A stretch of DNA of 64,000 bases from Notospermus geniculatus (lineage: Eukaryota > Nemertea > Pilidiophora > Heteronemertea > Lineidae), in NCBI GenBank assembly GCA_002633025.1, contig NMRB01000283.1, positions 18,737 to 82,736 on the forward strand. Reading direction: 5' to 3'. Positions 1 to 10,619 of the stretch are shown here, in pieces. Within the stretch, counting starts at the first letter, position 1. Every line of letters starts with the position of its first letter. A program made the translations under genes and the position numbers. Below the pieces are notes generated by a model. The model made no database searches and was not told the DNA's origin. It saw only the letters and a list, made by a program, of their open reading frames with translations.

Positions 1-144
1 GGCATGTGCAGCCAAACAATAGACTTGCGTGCACGCAAAGTTGCAAAGGCTTCGTGAAAAAGGCCCCACGGTCGAACATTTTAAAATCTCAGTGATAATA
101 ATTTCTGTCGGATTCATGATGACACAACAAGAACCTACTACATG

Positions 145-666
145 TATCGGGTGTCCCAAAAAAAGTAGACACTTTTTGTCTCGCAATATCTCACTTATTT
201 GTCAACCAAAATCTTTGAGAATTTACAGAGACCACCTTCAGCATATCGTCAGCAAGCCCTACAAATATCAAAGGTATCGGATGTAATTCCTGTAAGTACT
301 GTCCAAATCAAAATTGCAGGTCCAAAAATACAATATCAGAGAAAATGACCGATTTCAACTAATATGTTCGATGTGCCCTCCATCCTCTTCTACCACCATT
401 CTCAGCTGCATACAGGTGGTAGAAGAGGATGGAGGGCACATCGAACATTAGTTGAAATAGGTCATTTTCTCTGATATTGTATTTTTGGACATGCAGTTTT
501 GATTTGGACAGTACTCACAGGAATTATATCCGATTCCTTTGATATTTGCAGGGATTGCTGACGATATGCTGCAGGTGGTCTCTGTTAATTCTCAAAGATT
601 TTGGCAGACAAATAAGTGAGATATTGTGAGACAAAAAGTGTCTACTTTCTGGGGGGACACCTGATA
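145..666. mobile_element. Foldback (long inverted repeat) element
   Basis: The two halves are reverse complements: an arm at about 145-397 and one at about 415-666 around a 17-base centre. The ends read TATCGGGTGTCCC on the left and GGGACACCTGATA on the right. No coding potential is conserved, so this is most likely a nonautonomous foldback transposon. I see no clear target-site duplication, so the class is open. Confidence 0.8.
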
Positions 667-813
667 TATTGGACACTCCTACACATCAAATCGAGTTTTT
701 CCGTCGAATCCATTAAACTATTGTTACTCTTCTGGCTCATTCAATAGCGGTTAATACTAATGTCATCACCTGATTTTCCTCACTTATTTTTCATTTCATT
801 TCGTTTTTTGTAG

Positions 814-1017
814 CATCAAAGTGGCATAAATTCCCGAACCTCCAAGCGAGGGGTGGTAAATATTATAAGGAAGCGAAAACCGTTGATGACTGTCAACAAG
901 CATGCAGAAAGAATGCTAAATGCGACTCCATTGACTGGAACAAAAAAGGAAAGAAATGTTACACATTCACGAATGGACACCTGTTGCAAAACGACAATTT
1001 TGACCGCTACATTAAAG
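814..1017 (+). CDS. Exon encoding a PAN/Apple-like domain
   Basis: An AG acceptor after a T-rich tract (TTTTTTGTAG, ends 813) opens a 204-base exon that closes at an AAAG|GTAGAT donor. Both boundaries are phase 1, as expected for a shuffled extracellular module. The translation starts SKWHKFPNLQARGGKYYKEA and continues with a DDCQQAC motif, CDSIDWN and KCYTF, matching the PAN/Apple pattern: Cys in the first helix (DCQQAC), C-x-S/A-x-x-W/Y, then C-x-x-F. Such domains bind proteins or glycans on secreted molecules. Earlier exons, including any signal peptide, would lie before this window or in the repeat-filled sequence before 814. A phase-compatible last exon can be proposed at 4409. The residue pattern and splice sites are seen; membership of one gene with 4409-4419 is inferred. 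Confidence 0.7.
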
Positions 1018-1109
1018 GTAGATATTGAATGACTTATTTATGACATAGTTTGGATGACTGATATTCAGAGCAAGTGCAATCTATTAAAACGTTTGACTCA
1101 ACCTATGCC

Positions 1110-1259
1110 GGTGTAACATCTATGAGCGTTTCTGTGTGTGAATGTTCCCTTCACTGTACTGCCTAATTGAACAGTCATGGTCTGTATAGCTGCCTATTGT
1201 CACTACGTTCCCATACAAGGAAACACTGAAAAACAGGGAACATTGGCAGATGTTACACC
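1110..1259. mobile_element. Short MITE with GGTGTAACATCT ends
   Basis: GGTGTAACATCT at 1110-1121 is matched by its exact reverse complement AGATGTTACACC at 1248-1259. It sits in the intron after the PAN exon. The termini resemble those of the MITE family at 2239, 16341 and 56229 (GGTGTAACGTTTTTCAG), but the interior differs. Confidence 0.55.
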
Positions 1260-2238
1260 CGTCTTTAATGCATTCTGATCATTTTAAATTACCGCCAATC
1301 GAACAGAGTACGAATCATGATTCTTTTGAAATCACCGGTTTCGGAATTTTGACTTGCATTGCCATTCACAATAAAAAACCCGCACAGACGAATTGTACTG
1401 TGCAAATGTCGTTCTTTTAAAAAATATTCTCATGTGCCCTCGTGGCCGAATACTTTTGCTGTGAAATTTAATATGGGGGTCATATCATACGCAATTTCTT
1501 CAGAGTCGTTGCCATGATGAAGTTTCCATCGGAGACGTTTTATTCCAGTTTGAAAAAAGTATCCACAAAAAATCGGCAAACCTTGTCAAACGTTTGCTTC
1601 GCAGAAAGTGTTTACGTAAAAGTTGAAATTAGCGTGTTATCGTGTAAAATGCCCTAATACTAAGAACTAAAGGTCGGATTATTTGCATGTTCCGAGGTTT
1701 GAAAAGCTCAACGACCTAACTGTATTCTCTATCCCTACCGAGAGTATTCTATGCAGGAAAACTTTGCAACACCTGCCATATTGACTGACATTGAGAATAT
1801 TAGTGTTTCCTGAAAGATCTCCGCGAATACTACTATCTGCCAATGCTTGCGGTCGTTGCAGTCGCTAATGAAAAATTGTCTTCGATATTTTCCAGGATCT
1901 TGCCATCGTAAGTACGAGACTTTGCACCTTTCATGCTCATCTATAACCTGTGAATCAGTTGTTAATGACGAGGGTTTGAGCATTTGCAAATATGTTCCGT
2001 TGTGGAACGACGAAAGTTGACTCCAAGATATTCCCAAAATTGTTTCATCAGGACGAAAAGCTAAATACCCCATGTTGTATCTGCCAGTGTTTATGTGTGT
2101 CAGCGTCCCCCCTAATTGTTTGGGGACACGCTGGAAGATAGGTCGACACGTTTATCGGTGTGTCCCCTATTGTGAAGTCGCAGCTTTCTCCGTCAGACTA
2201 TACAAGGGGAACACTCACAGATAGGGAACACTGAGAAA

Positions 2239-2403
2239 CGTTACACTTTCTAGTGTAGCCCGTGTGCCAGTGTGACATTACAATAGATTGACGGAATAAG
2301 GTGGGACTGGACAACGCGACACACAAAAGTGTGAGTCTGCTTCCCATTGTGTTCCAAACATAAGAGTCACACAGTAAAATGGCCACACTGAAAAACACTT
2401 CAC
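2239..2403 (-). mobile_element. MITE, degraded copy of the GGTGTAACGTTTTTCAG family
   Basis: This aligns by eye with the reverse complement of the copy at 16341-16513. Shared blocks include ACATTACAATAGATTGACGG, GTGTTCC and AATGGCCACACTGAAAAAC. Both termini have drifted. It lies in the presumed large last intron of the PAN gene. Confidence 0.6.
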
Positions 2404-2588
2404 TGGCTTTTACTCTGTGCCTGTGTAAAGGAAAAGAATGCCGCAAGAAAATCGTCCTGGCTACAAAAGATCCTGCGAGTTGTTACATACTAATCTCTGA
2501 CGATTGGTCTCAGTAGCCGTGCCCCTTAATCCGTTATTGAACAATAGAGGTGGGCACTTTTTTACTGGGGGACACTGCCTCACACCTG

Positions 2589-2790
2589 AATGGGGAGCGC
2601 CAATTGGTCACGTGAGACTGATAGAGCAGACGCGACACCTATAGAGGCTCATTGTTCGAGAGATGCGGTTCACCAAGCACGGCCAATCACACCTTGAATC
2701 GTCATAAATAATAGGTGGCGTCGGTGTACTATCAGTTCAAACCCACGCGTATATTCTCGCGTGGTCTGCGTGATCGGGGTTCCCTATTAC
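2589..2790 (+). repeat. ~200-bp dispersed repeat, copy 1
   Basis: Near-identical to the reverse complement of 59066-59266. Both copies contain TGGGGAGCGCCAA(or G)TGG, CACGTGA, TTCACCAAGCACGGCCAATC and GATCGGGGTTCCCTATT. The two copies are about 56 kb apart in opposite orientation and unusually well conserved. No open frame spans it and no tRNA-like promoter was seen. Possibly a short mobile element; class unknown. Confidence 0.7.
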
Positions 2791-2970
2791 ATGTACTGTA
2801 CATGTACCTTGACTGGTGTATATGAACATATACCTTGACACGTTGACTGGAATTTCAATAATGTGCACAAAGACAGGAATACAAATAGTAACGAATTTGG
2901 ATTCGGATTAGCCTAAAGATATTTATCGCCAATGTGCATCGTAATGCAAATCGCCGCGGCGATAGTTATA

Positions 2971-3962
2971 GGGTATTCGAAAACCCTGGATACTGGAGAC
3001 TGGAGAGTGGACAATGGAGAGTGTCATCGTTCTCCGCCACCTGGATTCACATACAGCACTGGCGACGAGCCTACGTTAAAAACAGGGTTTTCGAATAGCC
3101 TCAATCAGGACGCAATGTTCCCTCTCAATTTGACATTTAATCCCCCTATGGCACAATTAGAAGCCCTGTGCCTGTTTCTGATGAATCCCACATTAATCAC
3201 TTCTTCATGGCTCGTCCAACTTCTGGTCTGCCAAGCCCTGTCTGCAAAATGTGCCAGAAGGCCAAGGTTTTCCCACTGAAGCCCAATTAAAATATCCACA
3301 AGGTGGACTAAATTTTCCTCATTCGCTTAATTGGGAATGGTATTGTACGAAGTGCATTTTAGTCTGTGCAATGCTGTTTCCATACAGTTTGATGTGAAAA
3401 AGTCTGGGCCACACTGTAGGCACCCTATTTCAATTTCAATTTATTTTTTCGAACAAGTAGAACATGCACCATTGGTGCGGAGAAATTTTTTTACAAACAA
3501 TCAACACCAGGGCCAAAAAAGACTATGATCAGCACAGCACAGCACTGCCTTATCTGTATTCTGGAGTTATACCTGTTACTAAAATGGTACTGAAATATCT
3601 TTGATGCGATGTTGGTCCAGGTGGCGGAGAACAATGACGCTCTCCATTGTCCATTCTCCAGTATCCAGTATACAGGGTTTTCGAATACCCGAAAAAATCT
3701 GGGCCACACTGTAGGCACCCTATTTCAATGTCAATTTATTTCTTTCAGCAAGTAGAACATGCACCATTGGTGCGGATAATGTTTTTACAAACAATCAACA
3801 CCTGGGCCAAACAAGACTATGATCAGCACAGCACTACCTCCTGTATTCTGGAGTTCTGTTACTGAAATATCATTGATGCGCTGTTGATCCAGGTTGCGGA
3901 GAACAATGACGCTCTCCAATGTCCACTCTCCAGTCTCCAGTATCCAGGGTTTTCGAATACCC
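2971..3962. mobile_element. Mutator-like nonautonomous element, family F1 copy 1
   Basis: The terminal inverted repeats are about 75 bp: the left begins GGGTATTCGAAAACCCTGG (2971) and the right ends CCAGGGTTTTCGAATACCC (3962). The element is bounded by the 9-bp direct duplication ATAGTTATA at 2962-2970 and 3963-3971. Nine-bp target duplications with long inverted repeats are typical of Mutator-like elements. Two further copies at 44149 and 50322 have the same ends and imperfect 9-bp duplications. No transposase is visible. It interrupts the last intron of the PAN gene. Confidence 0.75.
3395..3962 (+). repeat. Two tandem ~280-bp units inside F1 copy 1
   Basis: The segment starting AAAAAGTCTGGGCCACACTG near 3395 recurs from about 3690. 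Each unit ends with the element's right terminus (…CCAG…GGTTTTCGAATACCC at about 3689 and 3962). The right end has therefore been duplicated in tandem inside the transposon. Confidence 0.75.
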
Positions 3963-4408
3963 ATAGTTATATACCATTACCGGACCGTTGTCGCAGTATT
4001 TTATTCTTGCAATGACCACAGGTCACTGGTAGACTTCGACAGACTTGAACAGCATTTGAATTTACCGAAAAGCTAGTGGCCATTGCGCCTATAACTACGT
4101 TACCGGAAATGTGTCTTCTTGGAATTGAGTTGTTGCTGAAATGAAACCTGGAGGCGTGGAAAATGCTTGCAAGATGCTTTCCATCTGCATGACCGTGGCG
4201 TTGAAGTAAATAAATTGGTTTAATGGTGTCATGAATTCAGGAAGATTATCCGCATATCCAAGCTTCCAATTATCGGTTAGTGTGCTATTTTTCAGAGTAG
4301 GATGTTCCAGAGTTCAGTTCTGATGCCGCTTGGAAGTGCTTCCTATAAAATGTCACAGTGACCCCCCCCCCTAAATATGCTAACTGGATTTTGTTTCTTT
4401 ACTTTTAG

Positions 4409-4419
4409 GCTCTAAGTAA
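4409..4419 (+). CDS. Putative last coding exon of the PAN gene
   Basis: A polypyrimidine-AG acceptor (TTTCTTTACTTTTAG, ends 4408) is followed by GCTCTAAGTAA. Read in phase 1 after the PAN exon this encodes Gly-Ser-Lys and a stop. A polyadenylation-like ATTAAA lies at 4501-4506. Supported only by phase and splice-site context, with no family similarity, so it is a model for transcript testing. Confidence 0.4.
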
Positions 4420-4770
4420 GAGATGCTTTCGTCGATTCGACTACCACTTTACGAAGTGAGAATAGCATGAAAGTAATCCGTTTGCTGTAGAGATACAGAC
4501 ATTAAATTATTGCAAGGAAAATTCGTCTTTTCTTCTTCTTTATTAACTATTGACAAAAATTGAAAAGAAAGGACCCTCTCTTACACGAAATAACAGAGGA
4601 TTTTAGCAGAGTCTCAGGACGTGATCTGTAAAATTACAGACTCAAAGAAATGTTAACAAAGACTTGACTGGAGGCTGACTAAATTAGATTTTTATACTGC
4701 TCTCATAAAGCATCATATGGACAGTTCAATTGAGTCCAACTAATACAGGAAAACATAAATCACAACATAT

Positions 4771-5902
4771 GTAAAGGGGCTGGACAGAAATGAAGGGTTG
4801 TTACAAGTTCGGCATAACTCTGAAACTACAGTTTCGATTTGCTTGAAACTTGCACAGATGATGCTTTGTACTGAATGATTAACAACTATGATGACACAAA
4901 AACAAATGCATTACTCTTTCCTAATTAGGGAGACAATGCCTGATTTCAGAGGCCTAGAAAGACGAGAAATAGTCATTATTTCACCTCAGAATTTCACATA
5001 GGCCTATGTCATGTAAAATGCTAACAAGGTTGTATGATATGAGTTGATGATTTTAATTGTTTTCTGCAAAAAATGTATTTTAGATATTTGGTTCAAATGC
5101 CTTACCTCTGCAAAATGAGCAAGCTTTTACAAAAACCATTCAAACCAATGTGAAAAGTGACCACAGGCCTGGGAACCACTGATTCACCCACAATGACTCA
5201 ATCAAACTATACACTGAGAGTACATTTCACATGAATTACCTTCAATTGGAATGTTGTTAGGACGCATGACATGGAGGTCATTTGTCCAACCATTCTACTG
5301 TTGGTTGCATGTGTGATGTCATGTCCCTCGGTTTCAGATCTATTGAATGTACCATTATGCCACGCTGTAATGCTTGCTAATACAAGCTGAAATACTTTAG
5401 ACCAACAACATTCCAACCTGAGGTGACTCATGTTAAGTGTGCATTTTCTGCTGTCAGTGCACAGTTCCATTGGGTCATTTTGGATGACATCACTGGTTCC
5501 CAGGCCTGTGGTCAGTTTCACTGGTTGAATGGCTTTGTAAAAGCTTGCTCAACTTGCAGTGTAGGGCATGTGAACCAGACGTCTAAAGTACCATTTTTTT
5601 GTAGAAAATAATCAAAATAATTAACAGATATCAGACCTACTTGTTAGCATTTTATGTGACACAGGCCCATATGAAATTCTGTGGTGAAAGAATGACTATT
5701 CCTCATCTTTCTAGGCCTCTGCAATCTGGCATTGTCTCCCTAATTTAATTAGCAAAGAGCAATGCAGTTGTTTTTATGTCATCATAATTGCTAATCATTC
5801 AGTACAAAGCATCATCTGTGCAAGTTTCAAGTAAATAGAAACAGTAGTTTCAGAGTTATGCCGAACTTGTAACAACCCTTCATTTCGGCCCAGCCCCTTT
5901 AC
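4771..5902. mobile_element. Long-TIR foldback element, 1.13 kb
   Basis: The left arm begins GTAAAGGGGCTGG and the right arm ends CCAGCCCCTTTAC. The arms stay complementary for about 450-500 bp on each side, with indels, e.g. TGTTACAAGTTCGGCATAAC at the left and its complement near 5860. No transposase is apparent. The neighbouring 4520-4770 shows no feature I can identify. Confidence 0.8.
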
Positions 5903-6205
5903 AGAAGCTCCGGAAACTCTGCTGCAGGCAGTTTCCGCAAAAAAATTACAGAAATTTCTAACACTGTATCTATTTCTGATATCAATGATAGCCTCTCAAA
6001 ACAGTGTTGCAAAAATAATGGTTCGGTACGTTGTGCTGATTATCTGTAGATACAGAGAGGATTTTAGCCATTGGTGTCCTAGAATGAATAACGGACACAA
6101 AAAACGCAGCTGTTTTGTTAGGAACGAACAGGCTTGCCGCAGACCGCACATGGATATCTCATTGGGTCGAGGGTTCACTTCTAACCACACTAGATGCAGG
6201 CCTCA

Positions 6206-6325
6206 GGGCCCGTATGCATAGAGTCGAGTCGGACTTCAGGTACACTTTTTCTCAATGCGTCAAGCAAAGAGAAAGTCTAAACTGCAGCGATACTTTAGGC
6301 TCAGGTCCGACCCAGGCATACGGCC
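6206..6325. mobile_element. Small MITE with GGCCCGTATGC ends
   Basis: GGCCCGTATGCATAGAGTCG at the left pairs imperfectly with the segment ending CCAGGCATACGGCC at the right, including an internal TCGGACTTCAGG/CTCAGGTCCGA pair. Noncoding. Confidence 0.5.
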
Positions 6326-6383
6326 GTAAGTAATGGAAGATTGAGCGAACCCAGCACACCTACATTATTATACCAACATGTAC

Positions 6384-6500
6384 GGCCCGTATTTTAGAAT
6401 GCTCCTCAACGAAAAGGAGTTCCTCTCGGCTATTGTTCTCTTGTTGTAAACAACAGCCTTGAGGAACTCCTTTACTTTGAGGAGCATTCTGAAATACTTA
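6384..6500. mobile_element. 117-bp hairpin MITE, copy 1 of tandem pair
   Basis: Near-perfect hairpin whose arms carry AGAATGCTCCTCAA, AAGGAGTTCCTC and their complements AGGAACTCCTTTACTTTGAG and GAGCATTCT. A second copy follows at once at 6509 and a third lies at 29684-29800. All have GCCCGTATT-like ends. Confidence 0.8.
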
Positions 6501-6508
6501 GATACAGC

Positions 6509-6624
6509 GCCGTATTTAGAATGCTCCTCAATGTAAAGGAGTTCCTCAAGGCTATTGTTCTCCTGTTGAGAACAATAGCCTCGAGGAACTCCTTTACGTT
6601 GAGGAGCATTCTAAAGTACGGACC
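6509..6624. mobile_element. Hairpin MITE, copy 2 of tandem pair
   Basis: Same family as 6384-6500. The centre reads GCTATTGTTCTCCTGTTGAG with its complement directly after. Two full hairpins are separated by only about 8 bases, so a palindrome is tandemly repeated. Confidence 0.8.
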
Positions 6625-6663
6625 TTTGTCTTCATTCGACATTCCAGTGACCACTAGACTTAA

Positions 6664-6991
6664 AGGGAGACATCCGAAAGATATTGCCCGGCGGACACTA
6701 TTTGTTTTTGTTTTAGCGTATTGTCACCTTTGATTAACAGACGGCGCTGTGAGTTATGGCACCGGCCCCTGGAGAGCTATCAGTTAGTTTAGAACACGTA
6801 TCTAACAAAAAAAACGCTAGTCTGTAAAAAACACGAATTCGTGAGCTCGGGGAGTGTTTTTTAGACACGTGTTGTGTTTTTAGATACGTTTGGTTTGATA
6901 CGTGTTCTAAACTCACTGATAGCTCTCCGGCGGCCTGTGCCATAACGCACAGCGCAGCGCCGCCGGGGCAATATATTTCGGATGTATCCCT
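6664..6991. mobile_element. TTAA-flanked hairpin MITE (Kolobok/piggyBac-type target)
   Basis: The ends AGGGAGACATCCGAAAGATA and TATTTCGGATGTATCCCT are inverted repeats. TTAA occurs on both sides (6660-6663 and 6992-6995), the target duplication of piggyBac- and Kolobok-type elements. A second inner palindrome (GAGAGCTATCAGT…ACTGATAGCTCTC) fills the middle, so nearly the whole 328 bp can fold. No transposase. Confidence 0.7.
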
Positions 6992-7356
6992 TTAATGGAG
7001 ATACTGGATTATGCATTCAGAGCAGATTGCTGTACACGAGTTTCTGCATGTATTAGATTTGATACAATCAGCTTTACCTGAGGCAGAAAATAGATTGCCA
7101 GAAGGTATGTAAGGAGAGAACTGGTTATTGGAGTTCTGTCATTAGAGCCTACCAACAGTCCATGTATTACCTCCGGCATTACATAAAAACGAGACGGCTC
7201 GCATGAGGTCGCAAATGAAGCTGTCCATCAAACTGACTAAGCCATTCCCCAACACTTGTCACACGTTGCTAATGGAGTACGGGACAGATTGAGATAGACG
7301 CTCCCCATTTCCTGATACCTTGTCACATTCGACACTTCGAGATATTCGGTCTTACA

Positions 7357-8385
7357 ATGTCTAATACTACAATATCCACGGACATAACCACTGAAAACAT
7401 AGCGGTTTATAATCGTTTTTATCAATTCATAACAGTTTTTGGTGGTTACTTTATCATTGTATTCATCGCCGTTGGTGTATTCGGAAATCTTATGAGCATA
7501 ATGATCTTCATTCGTCAGCGAAAACGGGACAGCGCCAGCGCCATTTATCTCGGATGTTTAGCAGTGTCTGATTTGGGTAATCTCTCCTGCGGATACGGAT
7601 TCTGGCAGGAGCAGAGCCTGTACTACATGTCGTACCGTCGCTTCATCCTTTCTTTCTCGCCGGATGACATCAGTTGTAAGATATCAACTTACGTCTGGTT
7701 CAATTGTCAGTTCATGTCGGCTTGGATTATCATTGCATTTTCATTTGAAAGAATGATTGCGGTTCTGTTTCCCTTGAAAACGGCCAGCATCGCGACATCG
7801 AGGCGACGAAAATGTGTTCTTATTTCGCTCTTGATAATCTCGTGCTTGCTGTGGATCGACATGGCCTATGCTAATCGCGTGTTCGCCCAGTCGCCTCCGG
7901 GTCATCCTTACCGACCCGTTTGTCACTTAGACCCAGCGAAAACACCACGATGGTTCATGATAGTCGCCTGTGTCCAAGTTTTTTGTCTCATACAGTTCGG
8001 TCCTTGCATTATCATAAGTGTACTGAACATCATAATAATGGCTGGGATACGAGCGAGAGACAAGACATTCGAATCTGATACAAAAGACCGAGCTCGATCG
8101 AAGAAAGAAAACCGCTGCCTAGCAAATCTGCTCATGGTATCAACAACCTACGTTGTTCTGATGTGTCCATTTGCCATTATATGGGCTTATTACTTCTACG
8201 AATCATCCACAGGTTTTAGTGGGGGTAGCATCGCCTACGTTGACTTCCTCACGGAGCTGGCTTATTTCACAACCAGCATAACTATGGTTAACTACGGAGT
8301 GAACTTTCTCATTTACACCATCTCCCTTGAATTCTACCGAGAGGACCTCAAAATGATTTTCAAATGTGGGCACAGTAAGAAATAG
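7357..8385 (+). CDS. Rhodopsin-class (class A) G-protein-coupled receptor, single exon
   Basis: A 342-residue intact receptor with seven hydrophobic segments. The N-terminus carries NTT, a potential N-glycosylation site. TM1 (about residues 31-52) has GNLMS, TM2 has LAVSDLGNL, and TM3 ends with ERM in place of DRY, followed by FPLKTA. TM4 centres on LLWIDMAYA, TM5 follows RWFMIVACVQ, TM6 has VLMCPFAI, and TM7 has NYGVNFLIY, a variant of NPxxY. Cys in SCKIS before TM3 and CHLDP in loop 2 could form the usual disulfide. The ERM/FPLK combination and NxxxNFLIY resemble the expanded FMRFamide-, TRH- or GPR139-like invertebrate peptide receptors, but the ligand cannot be named. The first ATG after an in-frame stop-rich region was used, giving an extracellular tail of ordinary length. 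Single-exon structure fits a lineage-expanded receptor. It lies on the same strand between the PAN and kringle genes and appears independent of both. Confidence 0.9.
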   Translation: MSNTTISTDITTENIAVYNRFYQFITVFGGYFIIVFIAVGVFGNLMSIMIFIRQRKRDSASAIYLGCLAVSDLGNLSCGYGFWQEQSLYYMSYRRFILSFSPDDISCKISTYVWFNCQFMSAWIIIAFSFERMIAVLFPLKTASIATSRRRKCVLISLLIISCLLWIDMAYANRVFAQSPPGHPYRPVCHLDPAKTPRWFMIVACVQVFCLIQFGPCIIISVLNIIIMAGIRARDKTFESDTKDRARSKKENRCLANLLMVSTTYVVLMCPFAIIWAYYFYESSTGFSGGSIAYVDFLTELAYFTTSITMVNYGVNFLIYTISLEFYREDLKMIFKCGHSKK

Positions 8386-8400
8386 ATTTTGACAGCTTGG

Positions 8401-8632
8401 TAAAGTCTGGCAACATCTATCTTCGACCTAATGGAATGCGGAAGTCATGTAATGTGACAGAGCTTTGCGGTTTTTAATCATGCCTGTCGATCACTTGTGG
8501 TCGTTCCCCGATTGTTAGCGTTGTCCCGGTCATTCAATAGCCGCGTGTGATTAAAGGTCCGTGGAAAATCCAACGATCAATTTCCTAGCTTCCGCATTCC
8601 ATTAGGTCAAAGATAGATGTTGCCAGACTTTA
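8401..8632. mobile_element. Mariner-type MITE directly after the GPCR stop
   Basis: TAAAGTCTGGCAACATCTATCT at the left pairs with AGATAGATGTTGCCAGACTTTA at the right, and the complementarity runs about 45 bp on each side. TA at both outer edges fits a Tc1/mariner TA target. It lies 16 bases past the GPCR stop, so it probably sits in the 3' UTR. Confidence 0.7.
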
Positions 8633-9357
8633 GTGGAGGTTCGGACTCGAAACTGAGAATTTACTGGTTCGATTCTCCGCCGAGTTGCCATTTTGTATTT
8701 TCAACTCGTATGAAAGGATACGCTGAATGAGCTGCTCCATAAATCACAAGAAACGTTCTGGGGAGACTGGGAAATGGTTGAAACGCTTTGCGAGTGTACT
8801 ATTATAGTTAAAGCGCTTTGTAAAAGCTCATACTACATTATCGCGATGTATTATTTTTATCTTTATTTAAAGCCTCACCGTATTGAATTTTACGACATTT
8901 TCAAAGTGTTAGGAATGTGCAGGTGGAAGTCTCATAGCCTCATGATGGTCCCCAAAATGCTTGCTTGATACGTACTTCAAAGAATCAAAACCTAGTTTTC
9001 AGCACACATCGAAAAAACTGCAGGCAGAGCTCTAGTGCATTCAGATAGAGTATAGTACATTTTACACTACATTAACGTCGGAGGACGTAAGCACTTTCTG
9101 AATTCAATACAGTGAGGCTTTAAGAGCCACTGTATGCTTTTGCTGTTCTACCTCGTGGCGGCAGACCTAACGTTTGTCCTTTAGGCAACCTCGTGTATGC
9201 ATATGCGACAAGACTCTTTTAATCTGTCTATTAGAATGACGTAAGGGCATGAAATAAAAAACAGGTTTCTAAAGGGGAAAGACAAAAATCTTCCTACCGG
9301 ACTCGAACCCACGGAGCCTCGCATAAGGCATCAATCGCCAGCACACCATCCCACCCG

Positions 9358-9406
9358 TCGAGAGGACCTCGAAATGATTTTCAAATGTGGGCACAGTAAG
9401 AAATAG
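9358..9406 (+). pseudogene. Duplicated 3' end of the GPCR coding sequence
   Basis: About 48 bases (GAGAGGACCTCGAAATGATT through AAGAAATAG) repeat the last 15-16 codons and stop of the GPCR at 8338-8385 with one visible substitution (Lys to Glu codon). No upstream receptor sequence accompanies it. It is a stray partial duplicate in otherwise noncoding sequence. Confidence 0.85.
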
Positions 9407-10120
9407 CTTTGAATGATCTAAGTAGTTACCAATTAGGTTTTGAGGCTGCTGATGCATATACAAGAAGGAGTTGACGCACGGTGCCTTACTTGATGAAGCG
9501 TTAAGGCCTGGGTCCACATGAAATTACGAACAGCCACAAGGCACTTCCAAACTCCCTCTGAAAACGATACACCCTCTCGGACGGTCACAGTTGGTTTCAC
9601 TTGCCACCACGCTCTTGAACAGTAAAGATCTCAGCACAGCTACCAAGTGAGAAAAAAACGAAAAATAAGCTGTAATGACACCGAGATACGAACCCACAAC
9701 CCTCTGATCGATTCGCCAACCTCTTTCTGTACGCGCCACGAAGACTGCCTGCTTGCATGACGACAATTCCGATCGCTTTATTTCGTCATGGAGATCTTCA
9801 AAACTACAGCGCCTTTATTGTAGATCGGCGTCGTTGTATGTAAGCAGTCTTCGAAACAAGAAAAAATGCAAACAGAGCAAAGGCAAACTGGGAAATGCGA
9901 GATAATAAAAAAGGCAGTTTAGGATGAAATGTCCAGGGATCATGAGCTCACCTGTGTGATATATGCGCATGACATATTGGCTCAAATCCAATTTTCCAGA
10001 TGGTTGACTGGCGACTATATTATTTGAAGTCAAATCTTGCTAAAATTTGCCGAATGCATTGCGGGTACCTAGATATAATACTTTTCTGAGATCGAAACAT
10101 TCTAGCAACAACAGTTTATG

Positions 10121-10351
10121 ATACTCTAAACTCCCACTTACCTGTCCCATTCCTGAAGTCGGAAAAAATTACCAAATCCTAAGTTGAAGATATCGCACGC
10201 TGTCATTCTTTGCCAGGCTCGGGAGTGGGACAAGTAAGTGGACAGGACATTATTGTTTCTGACCACACCCCATCCCATTATCTTCAACTTAGGATTTAGT
10301 CATTTTTTTCCGAGTTCAAGAATGGGATAGGTAAGTGGGAGTTTAGAGTAT
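10121..10351. mobile_element. Foldback MITE ATACTCTAAACTCCCACTTA, copy 1
   Basis: ATACTCTAAACTCCCACTTA at the left pairs with TAAGTGGGAGTTTAGAGTAT at the right. The inner arms (AAATCCTAAGTTGAAGATA and its complement) also pair. TA/ATA at both edges would fit a mariner-type target. A second copy is at 10711. Confidence 0.75.
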
Positions 10352-10619
10352 ATTGACGAATGGCTATATTCCAAATAATGGCTATCTAGCGGACCAAAAT
10401 TTTTGTTCGCACCAAAATTTACCAAGATAGGCCTATTTAATCGAGATTACCAAAATTTTGATAGTTTGAGATTTGTTGTGCTTTTCAGGAAATTTTGATG
10501 CAATAGATAAAGCAAACCTCTGAATATGGGTTTACAAAATTTTGGACTTTTTTGCGTTAACTGGGCAGAAATATTGCATATTTTTCGAAATATCTGAATG
10601 TTGATATTTTGAAGAAAAA

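Noticed and set aside
1735-2073. 112-codon minus-strand open frame
   Set aside because: No recognisable motif, no paralog in the window and no splice or start context; could be chance.
9295-9735. Minus-strand tRNA-like stretches (GGCTCCGTGGGTTCGAGTCC; GAGGGTTGTGGGTTCGTATC)
   Set aside because: Both have a B-box-like word without a full tRNA fold; likely old SINE pieces, too degraded to annotate.
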